Assembly (NCBI RefSeq): GCF_029051685.1
Contig: NZ_JAACFT010000017.1
Coordinates: forward strand, 116,718-180,717
DNA from: Bradyrhizobium sp. CSA207
GTDB lineage: Bacteria > Pseudomonadota > Alphaproteobacteria > Rhizobiales > Xanthobacteraceae
Reading direction: 5' to 3'
Length of the DNA: 64,000 bases
Both the position numbers and the translations under genes were made by a program. Positions 9,500 through 17,195 of the stretch are shown here, in pieces; position 1 is the stretch's first letter; every line of letters starts with the position of its first letter. Under the pieces are notes generated by a model. That model did no database searches, was not told the origin of the DNA, and saw only the letters and a program-made list of their open reading frames with translations.

Positions 9500-11296
9500 A
9501 TGAGGCTAACGTCCCATTACGATTCCTGCGGCAAAACTCCGTTGAACTACGGAGCGCGCCACTCACGGAGCCGTAACTGGAGGTACTTGGCGACCGCGAT
9601 CGGCCTGCTGCTGCCGACGATTGCGGGAATTCCGCAAGCACTCGCGCAGCAGGCTACCCAGCCCGGTTTCGATCCGCGGCAGACCGAGAAATATTTCGAC
9701 ACGCAGACTGACCAGAATTCCCGTGGAGGCGCGTCTGTCAAACTACCGGCTGTAGGGCGCACCGATAATGGCGCTGACACCAGTCCGCAATTTGTGCTCC
9801 GCGGCGTAAGCATCAGCGGGGCCGATGCTCTTCCGCACGAGCGCATCAGCGGGACCTATCAATCCTACCTCGGAAGACAGGTCTCCCAAGCGGACCTTGT
9901 GGCGATCGCCGGCGCCATCAGCGATCTCTACCGCTCTGTGGGTTTCCATCTGACCCGCGCCATCATCCCGCCGCAGGATATTCAGAACGGACACGTCCAT
10001 ATCCGGGTGATCGAAGGATCCATCGTCGAAACCGAGCTCAAGGGCGACGGCGCCGAACAATTCGGGATTAGGCCGATGTTCGGCCCGGTCCTCGCCGAGC
10101 GTCCATCGCGGCTGGCCACACTTGAACGCCAGCTTTATCTGATCAATGGATGGCCGGGTGTACGGATCTCCGATACCGCGCTTGAAGAAATCGGCCTGGC
10201 AACCGGTCGCTTCCGGTTCACTGTCTTTCTGAAGACCTGGCATATCTTCACGTCGTTCGGTCTGGACAACCTCGGATCCTCGACGGTCGGCCCGTGGCAG
10301 AGTTATGCGACAGGAGCTTTCAATTCCTATCTCACGCCCGGTGACACGCTGGCGGTGAACCTATCGACAACCGCGAACGATCCCCGCCAACTTCGCTTCG
10401 GACGCCTGTCCTATGACGCCCCTGTCGGCGTCGACGGCGTGCGTCTCGGTGCTTCGCTTCTGCACAGCGAGGTCCGGCCGGGGGATGCGCGACGTCTGGA
10501 CAATGATGTCACCACAACCGACGCATTCGAGCTACGGGCCGGCCTCGTGGCGCTCCAGTCGCAATCCTCGTCACTTGTCCTGACGGCGGCCACCACCTTC
10601 AGCAATGTGTCCGAACGCGACATCTATGGGCCCTGGTACAATGACCACATCAGGACTGCGAGCCTGACCGCCGATTATCGGCTCCAGGACCGTTTCGGCG
10701 GCACCAGCTACGCGACGCTGACCTATCGCCAGGGCCTCGACATCTTCGGCGCCTCCCATTTTTACGACGACCTTCTGTCGCGCGACGGCGCTTCGTCGAA
10801 CTTCTCGGTGCTGAACTTCTGGTTCACGCGCTATCAGACGATCAACGACGTCTGGTCGCTCAAGCTCTCCGCGGCAAGCCAGACCGCGTCGCGCCCGTTG
10901 TTCGTCTCACAGCAGTTCTACCTGGGTGGCGCTGCCTTCGGCCGGGGCTATGGCGCAGCCGAGATCAGCGGCGACAACGGACTTGCCGGATCGCTCGAAC
11001 TACGCTTCGACCAAAAGCTCAATTTCCGCTATTGGAGCGGCTATCAGCTCTATGCTTTCGGCGACGCTGGCGCCGTCTGGAACGACAGGTACCGCCTCAG
11101 CGATGGCCTGTCGTTGACATCGGCCGGAGCCGGCGCGCGGCTATTCCTGTGGGACGACCTCCAGGCCGATTTCGGCGTCGCGGTTCCCTTGAGCTACCGG
11201 GCGCCGGACAATGAGCGCCGCAGCCCGCGCTTCCTGGTTACGCTCTCGAGCGCCTTCCGGCTCTGCCCCGAGCGCGGCAAGACCGGGTGTCTTTAG
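9500..11296 (+). CDS. TpsB-type outer membrane transporter (ShlB/FhaC/HecB family)
   Basis: The 598-residue protein has a signal peptide (about 28-49, LALLLP-like core ending ALAQ), a POTRA_2 domain (about 97-175, LRGVSISGADALP to HIRVIEGSI) and a beta-barrel domain to the C-terminus. Family members secrete large TpsA exoproteins across the outer membrane. No TpsA gene is present in the window. It is divergent from the FecR gene with a 131-bp gap. Start is uncertain: a TTGACC box at 9474-9479 would place transcription near or after the ATG at 9500, so a later start such as TTG 9587 is possible. Confidence 0.85.
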   Translation: MRLTSHYDSCGKTPLNYGARHSRSRNWRYLATAIGLLLPTIAGIPQALAQQATQPGFDPRQTEKYFDTQTDQNSRGGASVKLPAVGRTDNGADTSPQFVLRGVSISGADALPHERISGTYQSYLGRQVSQADLVAIAGAISDLYRSVGFHLTRAIIPPQDIQNGHVHIRVIEGSIVETELKGDGAEQFGIRPMFGPVLAERPSRLATLERQLYLINGWPGVRISDTALEEIGLATGRFRFTVFLKTWHIFTSFGLDNLGSSTVGPWQSYATGAFNSYLTPGDTLAVNLSTTANDPRQLRFGRLSYDAPVGVDGVRLGASLLHSEVRPGDARRLDNDVTTTDAFELRAGLVALQSQSSSLVLTAATTFSNVSERDIYGPWYNDHIRTASLTADYRLQDRFGGTSYATLTYRQGLDIFGASHFYDDLLSRDGASSNFSVLNFWFTRYQTINDVWSLKLSAASQTASRPLFVSQQFYLGGAAFGRGYGAAEISGDNGLAGSLELRFDQKLNFRYWSGYQLYAFGDAGAVWNDRYRLSDGLSLTSAGAGARLFLWDDLQADFGVAVPLSYRAPDNERRSPRFLVTLSSAFRLCPERGKTGCL

Positions 11297-11450
11297 CCGC
11301 GCAGCCTTCGCTGCGGTGCATCCCCATGCGGCCCTTTTTGGGGACCCTGCTCACAGACTTGCCTAAATTTAATCCGTACTCTGCTCACGATCGCTCGATC
11401 TACAGGTTCGCAATATCTATTTTCAGTCAAAAGTGATCGAGACGGAACCC

Positions 11451-12281
11451 ATGAAGAGGGTGTGTGCAATTCTGGCTTTTCTTTGCGTCCTCGGTGTCGG
11501 CGAATATTTCATCGTCAGCCGGTTCGCGATCCGCCATGAGACTTTGACGCTGTTCGACGCTTCGCGCCGACGGCCCATCACGGTCGAGGTCGCTGTGCGG
11601 CGCGATTATGAGACCAAGGCCAATCTCGGCCTTTGGAAACTTCCGCTCGCGATCATCAGCAACGGCAATACCGTCAGGGCGACCGAGTATTCGTTCCTCG
11701 CCAACGTGCTCGCCGCGCGCGGCTATCTCGTCACCAGCATTCAGCAAGACCTCCCGAGCGATCCGCCATTGATGACCCGGGTCGGTCAGCCATATGTCGG
11801 ACGGCGCGAGGTCTATATCCGCTGCGAGGCCAACATCCTCTTCGTGCTGGGCGAACTGAAGAGGCGGCAGGAGAACGCCGATTACGACCACGTCACGCTC
11901 GTCGGACATTCCAACGGCGGCGACGTCTCCATGTATGTCGCCCATCAGCATCCTGAATTGGTGTCGAAAGTGATCACCCTCGACAATCTCCGGGTGCCTT
12001 TCGTGGTCAGCGAGAAGATGAAGATTTTGTCGTTCCGTTCGAAAGACCCGCACTTCGTCACCGATCCCGGGGTGCTGCCGACGCCGGAAGAAGCCAAGGC
12101 GCGAGGCATCGACATCGTCCATACCGGCGCACATCATACGGAGATGAGCGACCGCGGTCCCGACTCGGTCAAGGAGAAGATCCAGGCGACCCTCGACCGC
12201 TTCTTGCGCGACAGTGCAAGCAGCTCGCTCGCACCTGCCGATACGAGAAGCCCAATGATCATGAATCCCGGCGATTACTAG
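11451..12281 (+). CDS. Exported or membrane-anchored alpha/beta hydrolase
   Basis: The 276-residue protein begins with a hydrophobic signal or anchor (AILAFLCVLGVGEYFIV). It has the nucleophile elbow GHSNGG (Ser about 154) and a late His (HTGAHHTEMSD, about 228), with Asp residues between, as in the alpha/beta hydrolase fold. Substrate is unknown. An in-frame GTG at 11433 would add six residues; ATG 11451 directly precedes the basic residues of the signal and is preferred. Confidence 0.75.
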   Translation: MKRVCAILAFLCVLGVGEYFIVSRFAIRHETLTLFDASRRRPITVEVAVRRDYETKANLGLWKLPLAIISNGNTVRATEYSFLANVLAARGYLVTSIQQDLPSDPPLMTRVGQPYVGRREVYIRCEANILFVLGELKRRQENADYDHVTLVGHSNGGDVSMYVAHQHPELVSKVITLDNLRVPFVVSEKMKILSFRSKDPHFVTDPGVLPTPEEAKARGIDIVHTGAHHTEMSDRGPDSVKEKIQATLDRFLRDSASSSLAPADTRSPMIMNPGDY

Positions 12282-12291
12282 TCCGGCTGCC

Positions 12292-12331
12292 TTGCGCCAG
12301 ATCAAGGCCCCTTCGATCCCAGTGCGATAGG
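12292..12331 (+). promoter_or_regulatory. FixK/FNR-type box with -10 element
   Basis: TTGC-N6-TCAA at 12292-12305 matches the Bradyrhizobium FixK2 consensus TTG(A/C)-N6-TCAA. A -10-like GATAGG lies at 12326-12331, which puts the box near -40, the usual class II position. It would drive the small ORF at 12358 and the cytochrome c at 12537 under low oxygen. The spacing is observed; regulation is inferred. Confidence 0.5.
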
Positions 12332-12357
12332 CTGTCCGCACAACGTCGGAGAGACAG

Positions 12358-12504
12358 GTGCCGCACCACGCCGAAAGCCTTGGCCTGCCCGCAGCAAAGA
12401 TACCGGGGCCCGTCCGTCATCTGTATCGCTCCGCTCGCCGACTGCTGCGGTCGATCATCGCTCGCATCGATCTCTCGCAATTTCCGGGATCGTGCTGCGG
12501 ATGA
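12358..12504 (+). CDS. Possible 48-residue protein downstream of the FixK box
   Basis: A GTG at 12358 follows GGAGAGACAG, a good ribosome site, and opens a frame of 48 codons ending at TGA 12502-12504. The product is basic and has no recognised domain. It lies 53 bases after the FixK-type box and 32 bases before the cytochrome c gene. It may be a short leader or small protein; a chance frame is also possible. Confidence 0.3.
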   Translation: MPHHAESLGLPAAKIPGPVRHLYRSARRLLRSIIARIDLSQFPGSCCG

Positions 12505-12536
12505 GCAGCCGCAAGCAAATGCGTAAGGGCTGCCTG

Positions 12537-12854
12537 ATGCACCAGCATTTGAGACAAATTTGTCTGCTTCTCGTCGTGGCATCAACCCTCGGCGCTTCGG
12601 CGGCATCCGCCGCCAATGCCGATCATGGCGGCGACCTTGCCAAACGCTGGTGCGCAAGCTGCCACGTCGTGACGAACGGCCAGAGCCAGGCCAGCGCAGA
12701 CGTGCCCTCCTTTGCGTCAGTTGCGCGCAGACCAGACTTTAGTCCAGAGAGGCTCGCGTTCTTCCTGCTCGATCCGCATCCGAAGATGCCGAACTTTCCC
12801 CTGAGCCGGACCGAAGCCAGCGACATCGCAGCTTATATCGGGTCGCTGCGTTAG
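12537..12854 (+). CDS. Small soluble cytochrome c
   Basis: The 105-residue protein has a signal peptide (about 1-25, cut after ASA) and one heme motif CASCH (about 38-42), with a Met in HPKMPNFPL (about 83) as likely sixth ligand. It is a short class I periplasmic cytochrome. ATG 12537 is chosen over the upstream in-frame ATG 12501 because the signal peptide starts there. The FixK-type box upstream suggests induction under oxygen limitation. Its redox partner is not identifiable. Confidence 0.8.
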   Translation: MHQHLRQICLLLVVASTLGASAASAANADHGGDLAKRWCASCHVVTNGQSQASADVPSFASVARRPDFSPERLAFFLLDPHPKMPNFPLSRTEASDIAAYIGSLR

Positions 12855-12897
12855 CATCGCGCCGGGCAATCGCGGCGTTCGCACCGGCAAAATGCAA

Positions 12898-12924
12898 ATC
12901 CCTGCCGGTTGAACCGACAGGGAT
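12898..12924 (-). terminator. Hairpin downstream of the phasin gene
   Basis: ATCCCTG and CAGGGAT form a perfect 7-bp stem with a nested GGTT/AACC pair inside. Read on the minus strand it is followed by a T-rich stretch (TTTGCATTTTG), so it could terminate the phasin transcript or the convergent cytochrome transcript. Confidence 0.55.
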
Positions 12925-13053
12925 CAGCAGAAAGGATGATGGACGGCGAACGGGACTCATCCGGTGGCCCATCATGGACCTGCACCGGAATTGAAATGCG
13001 CATCTCGCCGCGACGCAAGACCAATTTGTGAGCAGGGGGCAACTCCGCGATAG

Positions 13054-13395
13054 TCAGGACTTGCCTTTGCCGGGTTGCATCAAGTTGCCGGTCATCTGGC
13101 GCATGTGATCCCCGGCATTGGTGAACTGGCTGCGCAGGAATTCGGACTGAATCCGCATGGCCTCCTGAAGGTCGGTGGCGTGAACGAGCTTGCGAGCGTG
13201 TTCGAACGCCGCCTTCATGTTCTGCTCGGTAAAAGCAAGCGCCTGTTTCGACACCTCCGTGCCCGTCCCCGGAACCGATGTCATCGATTTGGTGGCGGCA
13301 TCGAAAAACATGCCGAACGCCCTTTCTGCTTGATCGATTGTCTTCTCGGCCAGGTCGCGCAGTTCGGCCGGAACTTCCAGCTTCGGTTCGATCAT
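13054..13395 (-). CDS. Phasin family protein
   Basis: The 113-residue protein is almost wholly helical and fits the phasin_2 family: EKTIDQAERAFGMFFDAA near the N-terminus, then SKQALAFTEQNMKAAFEHARKLVHATDLQEAMRIQSEFLRSQF. Phasins coat polyhydroxyalkanoate granules; many rhizobia carry several. A good ribosome site (GGAGAG) precedes ATG 13395. No PHA synthesis gene lies nearby. Confidence 0.85.
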   Translation of the reverse strand: MIEPKLEVPAELRDLAEKTIDQAERAFGMFFDAATKSMTSVPGTGTEVSKQALAFTEQNMKAAFEHARKLVHATDLQEAMRIQSEFLRSQFTNAGDHMRQMTGNLMQPGKGKS

Positions 13396-13549
13396 GGTCG
13401 CTCTCCTCCCCTTTTTTCTGACTCACTATCACATTTGCCGTACTGGCTTCCAGCGGTGAGACCAGACGGCAGGCGCGACTGGGCCGGACTGCAGTGCAGC
13501 AGGGACCAACGCTTGGGAGAGCAATATGGTGCCGGCGCGCCGCCCGGCC

Positions 13550-13735
13550 TCACGACAGGGGATGATCGGGGAGGACTTCGTCAGTCGCGAGGTCTTCGAC
13601 GAGTTTGATGACCTCGAAACGTTGCCGAGGCGCTAGCTTCAGAAACGCCCGCATCAGCCGCAGGCTTTCGACGGTGCTGCTCGCAGGCGCGCCGAGCTTG
13701 AGGTGCAGTTCAGCCGCGAAATCGATGTTCTTCAT
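13550..13735 (-). CDS. Small conserved-looking protein, unknown function
   Basis: The 61-residue product (MKNIDFAAELH start) is helical, mixed in charge and free of low complexity, with a segment LKLAPRQRFEVIKLVEDLA that resembles part of a small helical regulator. No family is named. It is preceded by GCGAG close to ATG 13735. The protein-like composition supports a real gene. Confidence 0.5.
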   Translation of the reverse strand: MKNIDFAAELHLKLGAPASSTVESLRLMRAFLKLAPRQRFEVIKLVEDLATDEVLPDHPLS

Positions 13736-14450
13736 CTCGCACCCATGACAAGGATCGGCTTTCGCGATCTGATCTAGAGGCCCTCACTCTCGAGAACCGA
13801 ACGCCATAACCGAGCGCCACGGCGACGACGAACTCTCCGCCAGGGCACCCTGGCGGGTTAGCACGCTAAACTGCACATCCGAGCGGACCGGCTCAACCCG
13901 AGAGGTTGCAACTATGACAAGAAACAACCACTTCGGCAAGCCCAACCGCCCGCGTAGCGATGCGTCATCTGCATCGCACCACGGCGATTCCGGATAACAG
14001 GAATATGGAGCGCCGTCACCCACCTGCGTCAAGAGGCTGCATGATCCCGTACGCTGGCTTGATTGCCGCCGATCGACACGGCGTTTCGTCTTGTTTTCCG
14101 GTGTGAACGGAGATTGGCAGACGCGGACTATTGTTTCGTCAGGGTATACACGCGATTGTTGAGTCCGATCTCGGCGGTTGTATCGCCGACTAAAGCGATA
14201 TCGATCCCGCAGCCAGTCTCTAGCGTCTAGATCGGGGGCCACCGAGCCGATCGAAGCGGCGAGCGCGTTGGGATCGACTTTCTTGTCTGCCCTCTGCATC
14301 TCGTCGATTGCGCCCTGGACGATCATATGTATTTCCGCCGATGAACCGTCGTTCAAGATCGAGCGACCAAGCGGTTGCGAACGGCCACGCAAACCACGCC
14401 GCCATGGCTGATCTCAAATCAGGCGCGTGTCAGCACCAAAGGACGACGGC
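13736..14450. other. Gene-poor stretch
   Basis: Apart from the frameshifted gene at 14128-14326 I see no convincing gene. Long open frames on the minus strand through 13784-14392 have Arg/Ser/Cys-rich, non-protein-like composition in their second half. Confidence 0.5.
14128..14326 (-). pseudogene. Frameshifted small gene
   Basis: From ATG 14326 the minus strand reads a protein-like N-terminus (MIVQGAIDEMQRADKKVDPN, then ALAASIGSVAPDLDA). At about 14220 the good coding sequence moves to another frame, reading LETGCGIDIALVGDTTAEIG then LNNRVYTLTKQ to a TAG at 14130-14128. The span of 199 bases is 3n+1, as expected for a single-base change. Neither half is recognised. It is a broken gene of about 66 codons or a sequencing error. 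Confidence 0.5.
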
Positions 14451-14807
14451 ATGCTTTCTCGCTGCGATCTCATCAAGGGCGCCGCGGTCGCGCTTCTCAC
14501 CTTCTCGATACAAGGCGCATGGGCGCAGGAGACCAAGATGAACCTCTTCAAGATCGTTACCATCAAAGACGAGATCATCATCGGACTGTCAGCGGAGGAA
14601 CTTCAGGCGCTCGGCGGCAATGACGCGAGCGGGGTGGCGCACGCACTGGCGCAGAAGGGGGATCTCACCGTCTGGCAATACAACGTGCATCGGGGGGCGA
14701 ACGGCGAATTGCAGCAGGCGCCGACCGCCAAGATCGGGCTTCTCGCCAACGCCTCGCTCCGCGTCGAGCCCTATACGACGCCCTACCAAATCGTCCCGCA
14801 TCCGTAG
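14451..14807 (+). CDS. Secreted small protein, unknown function
   Basis: The 118-residue protein has a signal peptide (MLSRCDLIKGAAVALLTFS to GAWAQ, cut near 25). The mature part includes FKIVTIKDEIIIGLSAEELQ and ends in YQIVPHP. The body is well structured and not low complexity, so it is likely real. ATG 14451 is preferred over an upstream start at 14427 that would add eight residues before the signal. Family not recognised. Confidence 0.65.
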   Translation: MLSRCDLIKGAAVALLTFSIQGAWAQETKMNLFKIVTIKDEIIIGLSAEELQALGGNDASGVAHALAQKGDLTVWQYNVHRGANGELQQAPTAKIGLLANASLRVEPYTTPYQIVPHP

Positions 14808-14814
14808 CGAACGG

Positions 14815-14842
14815 CGGCGCCAGCGGCGAAAGCCGCCGGCGC
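14815..14842. terminator. Bidirectional hairpin between convergent genes
   Basis: GGCGCC-A-GCGGC-GAAA-GCCGC-C-GGCGCC forms an 11-bp stem with a GAAA tetraloop, centred between the convergent genes ending at 14807 and 14848. There is no T-run on either side, so termination is inferred from position and stem strength. Confidence 0.6.
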
Positions 14843-14847
14843 CCACA

Positions 14848-15423
14848 TTATCGATGCGACTCGGGGCGCCGTCCTGTGGCTTCTGTTGCAAAACCGTAGA
14901 TCAGCGCCAGCCGGTCGAGGCATTCGCGAAAGCGCCGCGCAAAATAGTCGTTCCAGCGCTGGGTGCGGACGGCGCGGCGCTGTCCGATCTGGTCCATCGT
15001 CAGGCCCAGCACCAGTACGTCGTGCACGAGCGCGGCACCATCGGTGCCGAGCTCGCGCTCGATCCGGTTCAGCCGCAGCACCGCCTGGCGCTGGCTTTCG
15101 GTGACAGGCTCGCGCGTGCGCGCGCCATCGACATATTCGCGGGTCGGATCCACCGCCTGAGGCCCCCGCTCCGCCCTCTCCCAGTCGCTCTGGAACGCCC
15201 GCCCGCCTCGGTATTGCACCTCGTCGATCTGGTGGTGCGAATGCAGCCGGCCAAGCGGATCGTTGCGGATGGAACGCAGGGCGACGATCCTGTCGCCGGA
15301 ATCGAGCGCCAGGGGATCGTCGACCTCGATCTCGGCCACCTCGCCATTGAACGGCAGCTCGCGCGACCGGCGGTCGTAGACCTTGGCCAACTTGTAGGAA
15401 CTATTGCGTCGAACACGTCCCAC
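14848..15423 (-). CDS. DUF6456-like protein
   Basis: The 191-residue protein contains the DPLGRLHSHHQIDEVQYRGG region (about 56-75) followed by AFQSDWERAE, which resembles the DUF6456 family, and a C-terminal helical part (GLTMDQIGQRRAVRTQRWNDYFARRF) that looks like a helix-turn-helix. The GTG start has AAGGGAG upstream. It lies 40 bases downstream of gcrA on the same strand and probably shares its transcript. DUF6456 proteins are common in alphaproteobacteria and may bind DNA; function is not established. Confidence 0.65.
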   Translation of the reverse strand: MGRVRRNSSYKLAKVYDRRSRELPFNGEVAEIEVDDPLALDSGDRIVALRSIRNDPLGRLHSHHQIDEVQYRGGRAFQSDWERAERGPQAVDPTREYVDGARTREPVTESQRQAVLRLNRIERELGTDGAALVHDVLVLGLTMDQIGQRRAVRTQRWNDYFARRFRECLDRLALIYGFATEATGRRPESHR

Positions 15424-15463
15424 TCGAATACTCCCTTGCAGAAAAATACGGTTGAACGGGCGG

Positions 15464-15997
15464 TCAGGCGGCAGAAACGAGCCTCAGCAGGACGGGCCCC
15501 GCATTGCGCGCGGAGCCGGTTGCGGGTCGGCGAGTCAGGCGGAGATGGGGCGCACAATAGCTGGAGCCCGGCTGGAGTGGATGACCGCAGAAAGTGATCT
15601 CTTCCCCATCCCTGTCGCCGCCATAGGGATAGCGGCAGTCGCCTGGTTCGAGTTCAACCAGAGAGACCAGGCGCGGCTGTACGCCAACACAGCGCCACTT
15701 GACCGGCGCGGCCGGCTTCAGCGCGGATTTTGGCGGCAGGTTCAAATATGGCAACGTCTGACGTCCCGGAGAAAGCAGACAGGCCTCGCCGAGTAAGGAC
15801 GGAACGATTGACGGACTGGTCATCCGTGCTGGCGCCGCGAGTCCGAGCCGCTTGGCGCGGCCGACCACGGCATTGCGTGAGTAAGCCGTTCCAAACCTTG
15901 CGTTAATCTGTCTTCCGATCTCCGCATAGGACATTCCTTTGAGAAAATAGTCGCGAAGCACGTCGGAGTGCTCCGACGGCCAATGGCCCGGTTCCAT
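15464..15997 (-). CDS. gcrA: GcrA-type cell-cycle regulator
   Basis: The 177-residue protein has the N-terminal GcrA DNA-binding module: W-x-E-H-x-x-x-L-R-D-Y then KGMSYAEIGRQIN and TAYSRNAVVGRAKRLGL (about 5-50), and the C-terminal sigma-70-interacting part with CRYPYGGDRDGEEITFCGHP (Cys-rich zinc-like motif) and SSYCAPHLRLTRRP. GcrA stimulates sigma-70 promoters carrying methylated GANTC. ATG 15997 matches the family start; an upstream in-frame start at 16081 would add a non-homologous leader. It is divergent from the S24 repressor. It may be an extra copy rather than the core gcrA. Confidence 0.85.
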   Translation of the reverse strand: MEPGHWPSEHSDVLRDYFLKGMSYAEIGRQINARFGTAYSRNAVVGRAKRLGLAAPARMTSPSIVPSLLGEACLLSPGRQTLPYLNLPPKSALKPAAPVKWRCVGVQPRLVSLVELEPGDCRYPYGGDRDGEEITFCGHPLQPGSSYCAPHLRLTRRPATGSARNAGPVLLRLVSAA

Positions 15998-16112
15998 GCT
16001 GCTGTCCCGTGATGCGCCACATGTCGACCCTTGCGGTCGGGTGGCGGAACACACATTCCGGTATTCCGAAACAAAAGTCAATCGAAACTTCTGATATTCA
16101 TAATTGCATCAA

Positions 16113-16125
16113 TTCCGAATTTCGG
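16113..16125. promoter_or_regulatory. Operator-like palindrome ahead of the S24 repressor
   Basis: TTCCGAATTTCGG holds perfect 6-bp arms TCCGAA-T-TTCGGA and lies 40 bases upstream of the repressor ATG and 116 bases from gcrA. A related site lies downstream of the repressor gene. It is a candidate autoregulatory operator. Confidence 0.45.
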
Positions 16126-16165
16126 ATTACAAGAGGCAAGACCACGGGTAATCAAGGGAATCACC

Positions 16166-16774
16166 ATGTTGGACGTTGCAATGATCGAACGCGGCCTGGA
16201 GAAGACGGGCAAGAGCAAGGGCGGCCTTGCCGCCGCCATGGGCGTGCGGCCGGGCGCAGTGTCGGAGATCCTCGGCGGCGAACGCCTGGTGAAGGCGTCG
16301 GAAATTATTCCGATTATGGAATATCTCGAGCTGAATCTCGCGCCGATCATGGGCCGGGTCGGCGCCGGCGCGGTGATCGAGCCGGATTATGAACAGGTTC
16401 CTCCCGAGGGGCTCGGCGACATCGCGCTGCCCTTCCCCATCATGGAGGAGACCGTCGCCTTCGAGATCGTGGGCGATTCGATGCTGCCTAAATACGAGAG
16501 CGGCGACGTAATCGTGGTCTATAAGGACCAGCGCCATCCGCTGTCGAGCTTCTACGGCGAAGAGGCGGCGGTGCGACTGAAGACCGGGGAACGCTACCTG
16601 AAGACCATCGAGCGCGGCAAAACCCCCTCCGTCGTCAACCTCACCAGTTTCAATGCCAAGCCGATCGTCGGCGTCAAGCTGGACTGGGTCGGCGAGATCT
16701 GCCTGTCGATGCCCAAGGGTCAGCTCGAGCGGCTGCGCGCCAAGTCGGCGCGCCCCCGCAAGAAGAGCAAATAG
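16166..16774 (+). CDS. LexA/CI-like repressor: XRE-type HTH plus S24 peptidase domain
   Basis: The 202-residue protein has a helix-turn-helix (KSKGGLAAAMGVRPGAVSEIL, about 12-32) and a C-terminal S24 domain with the Ser of VGDSMLPKYESGDVIVV (about 112) and a Lys in the VRLKTGERYLKTIERGK region. Such repressors are inactivated by RecA-stimulated self-cleavage or act as phage-type regulators. ATG 16166 has AAGGGA at good spacing; the in-frame start at 16031 would add unrelated sequence. No phage genes are nearby, so it is a chromosomal stress regulator or a phage relic. Confidence 0.85.
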   Translation: MLDVAMIERGLEKTGKSKGGLAAAMGVRPGAVSEILGGERLVKASEIIPIMEYLELNLAPIMGRVGAGAVIEPDYEQVPPEGLGDIALPFPIMEETVAFEIVGDSMLPKYESGDVIVVYKDQRHPLSSFYGEEAAVRLKTGERYLKTIERGKTPSVVNLTSFNAKPIVGVKLDWVGEICLSMPKGQLERLRAKSARPRKKSK

Positions 16775-16787
16775 GCGCCTGGCGCAA

Positions 16788-16840
16788 ATTTCCGATTTTT
16801 GGAAATCGCGCTTGACTAAATTATGATTTTCAGAAATACT
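16788..16840 (+). promoter_or_regulatory. Promoter with overlapping operator-like palindromes
   Basis: ATTTCC-N7-GGAAAT (16788-16806) is a perfect inverted repeat directly upstream of TTGACT (16812-16817), which is 17 bases from AATACT (16835-16840), a good sigma-70 pair. A second palindrome TTTC-A-GAAA (16828-16836) overlaps the -10. The sites resemble the palindrome ahead of the S24 repressor and probably place the 16883 gene under its control. Confidence 0.5.
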
Positions 16841-16882
16841 CTGCCGCGACCCGGACCAGTTGGGCCGCGGCAGGGCCATTCC

Positions 16883-17158
16883 ATGCAGTATTTCGTCGTG
16901 ATGCTCGATTATGGGCGGCGTGGCCGCGAGGCGGTCGTCGACCCCGAAATCACCCGGCGCGATGTCGTCTCCCGCATCACCTCGGGCGAGTATCGAAACA
17001 TCTCTTTCATTCACGAGATCGTGGACCAATCGGTCGAGGACGTGACCGAGGCGATCCTGACCGAGGCCGCCCTCCCCCAAATCCCGCCTGACCAAGTCGA
17101 CCTCCAGGCGATCCGCCTCGATCACGCCCGCGACCTGCGCAAGCACGAACGAACGTGA
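16883..17158 (+). CDS. Small protein, probable target of the S24 repressor
   Basis: The 91-residue protein (MQYFVVMLDYGRRGREAVVD start) is acidic and contains TRRDVVSRITSGEYRNISFIHEIVDQSVEDVTEAIL. No family is named. The start at 16883 is preferred to 16823, which lies inside the promoter region. It follows an operator-bearing promoter, so it may be induced by DNA damage or whatever inactivates the repressor. Confidence 0.65.
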   Translation: MQYFVVMLDYGRRGREAVVDPEITRRDVVSRITSGEYRNISFIHEIVDQSVEDVTEAILTEAALPQIPPDQVDLQAIRLDHARDLRKHERT

Positions 17159-17195
17159 CGCAGGCCTGCGGCCCACGCCACTATCCGGCCGGAGA

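Noticed and set aside
12739..12975. 78-codon minus-strand frame over the cytochrome c end
   Set aside because: Antisense to the cytochrome and passes through the 12898 hairpin.
13784..14392. 202-codon minus-strand frame
   Set aside because: Only its first part (about 14220-14326) looks coding; the rest is low-quality composition, so it is treated as the frameshifted gene plus non-coding DNA.
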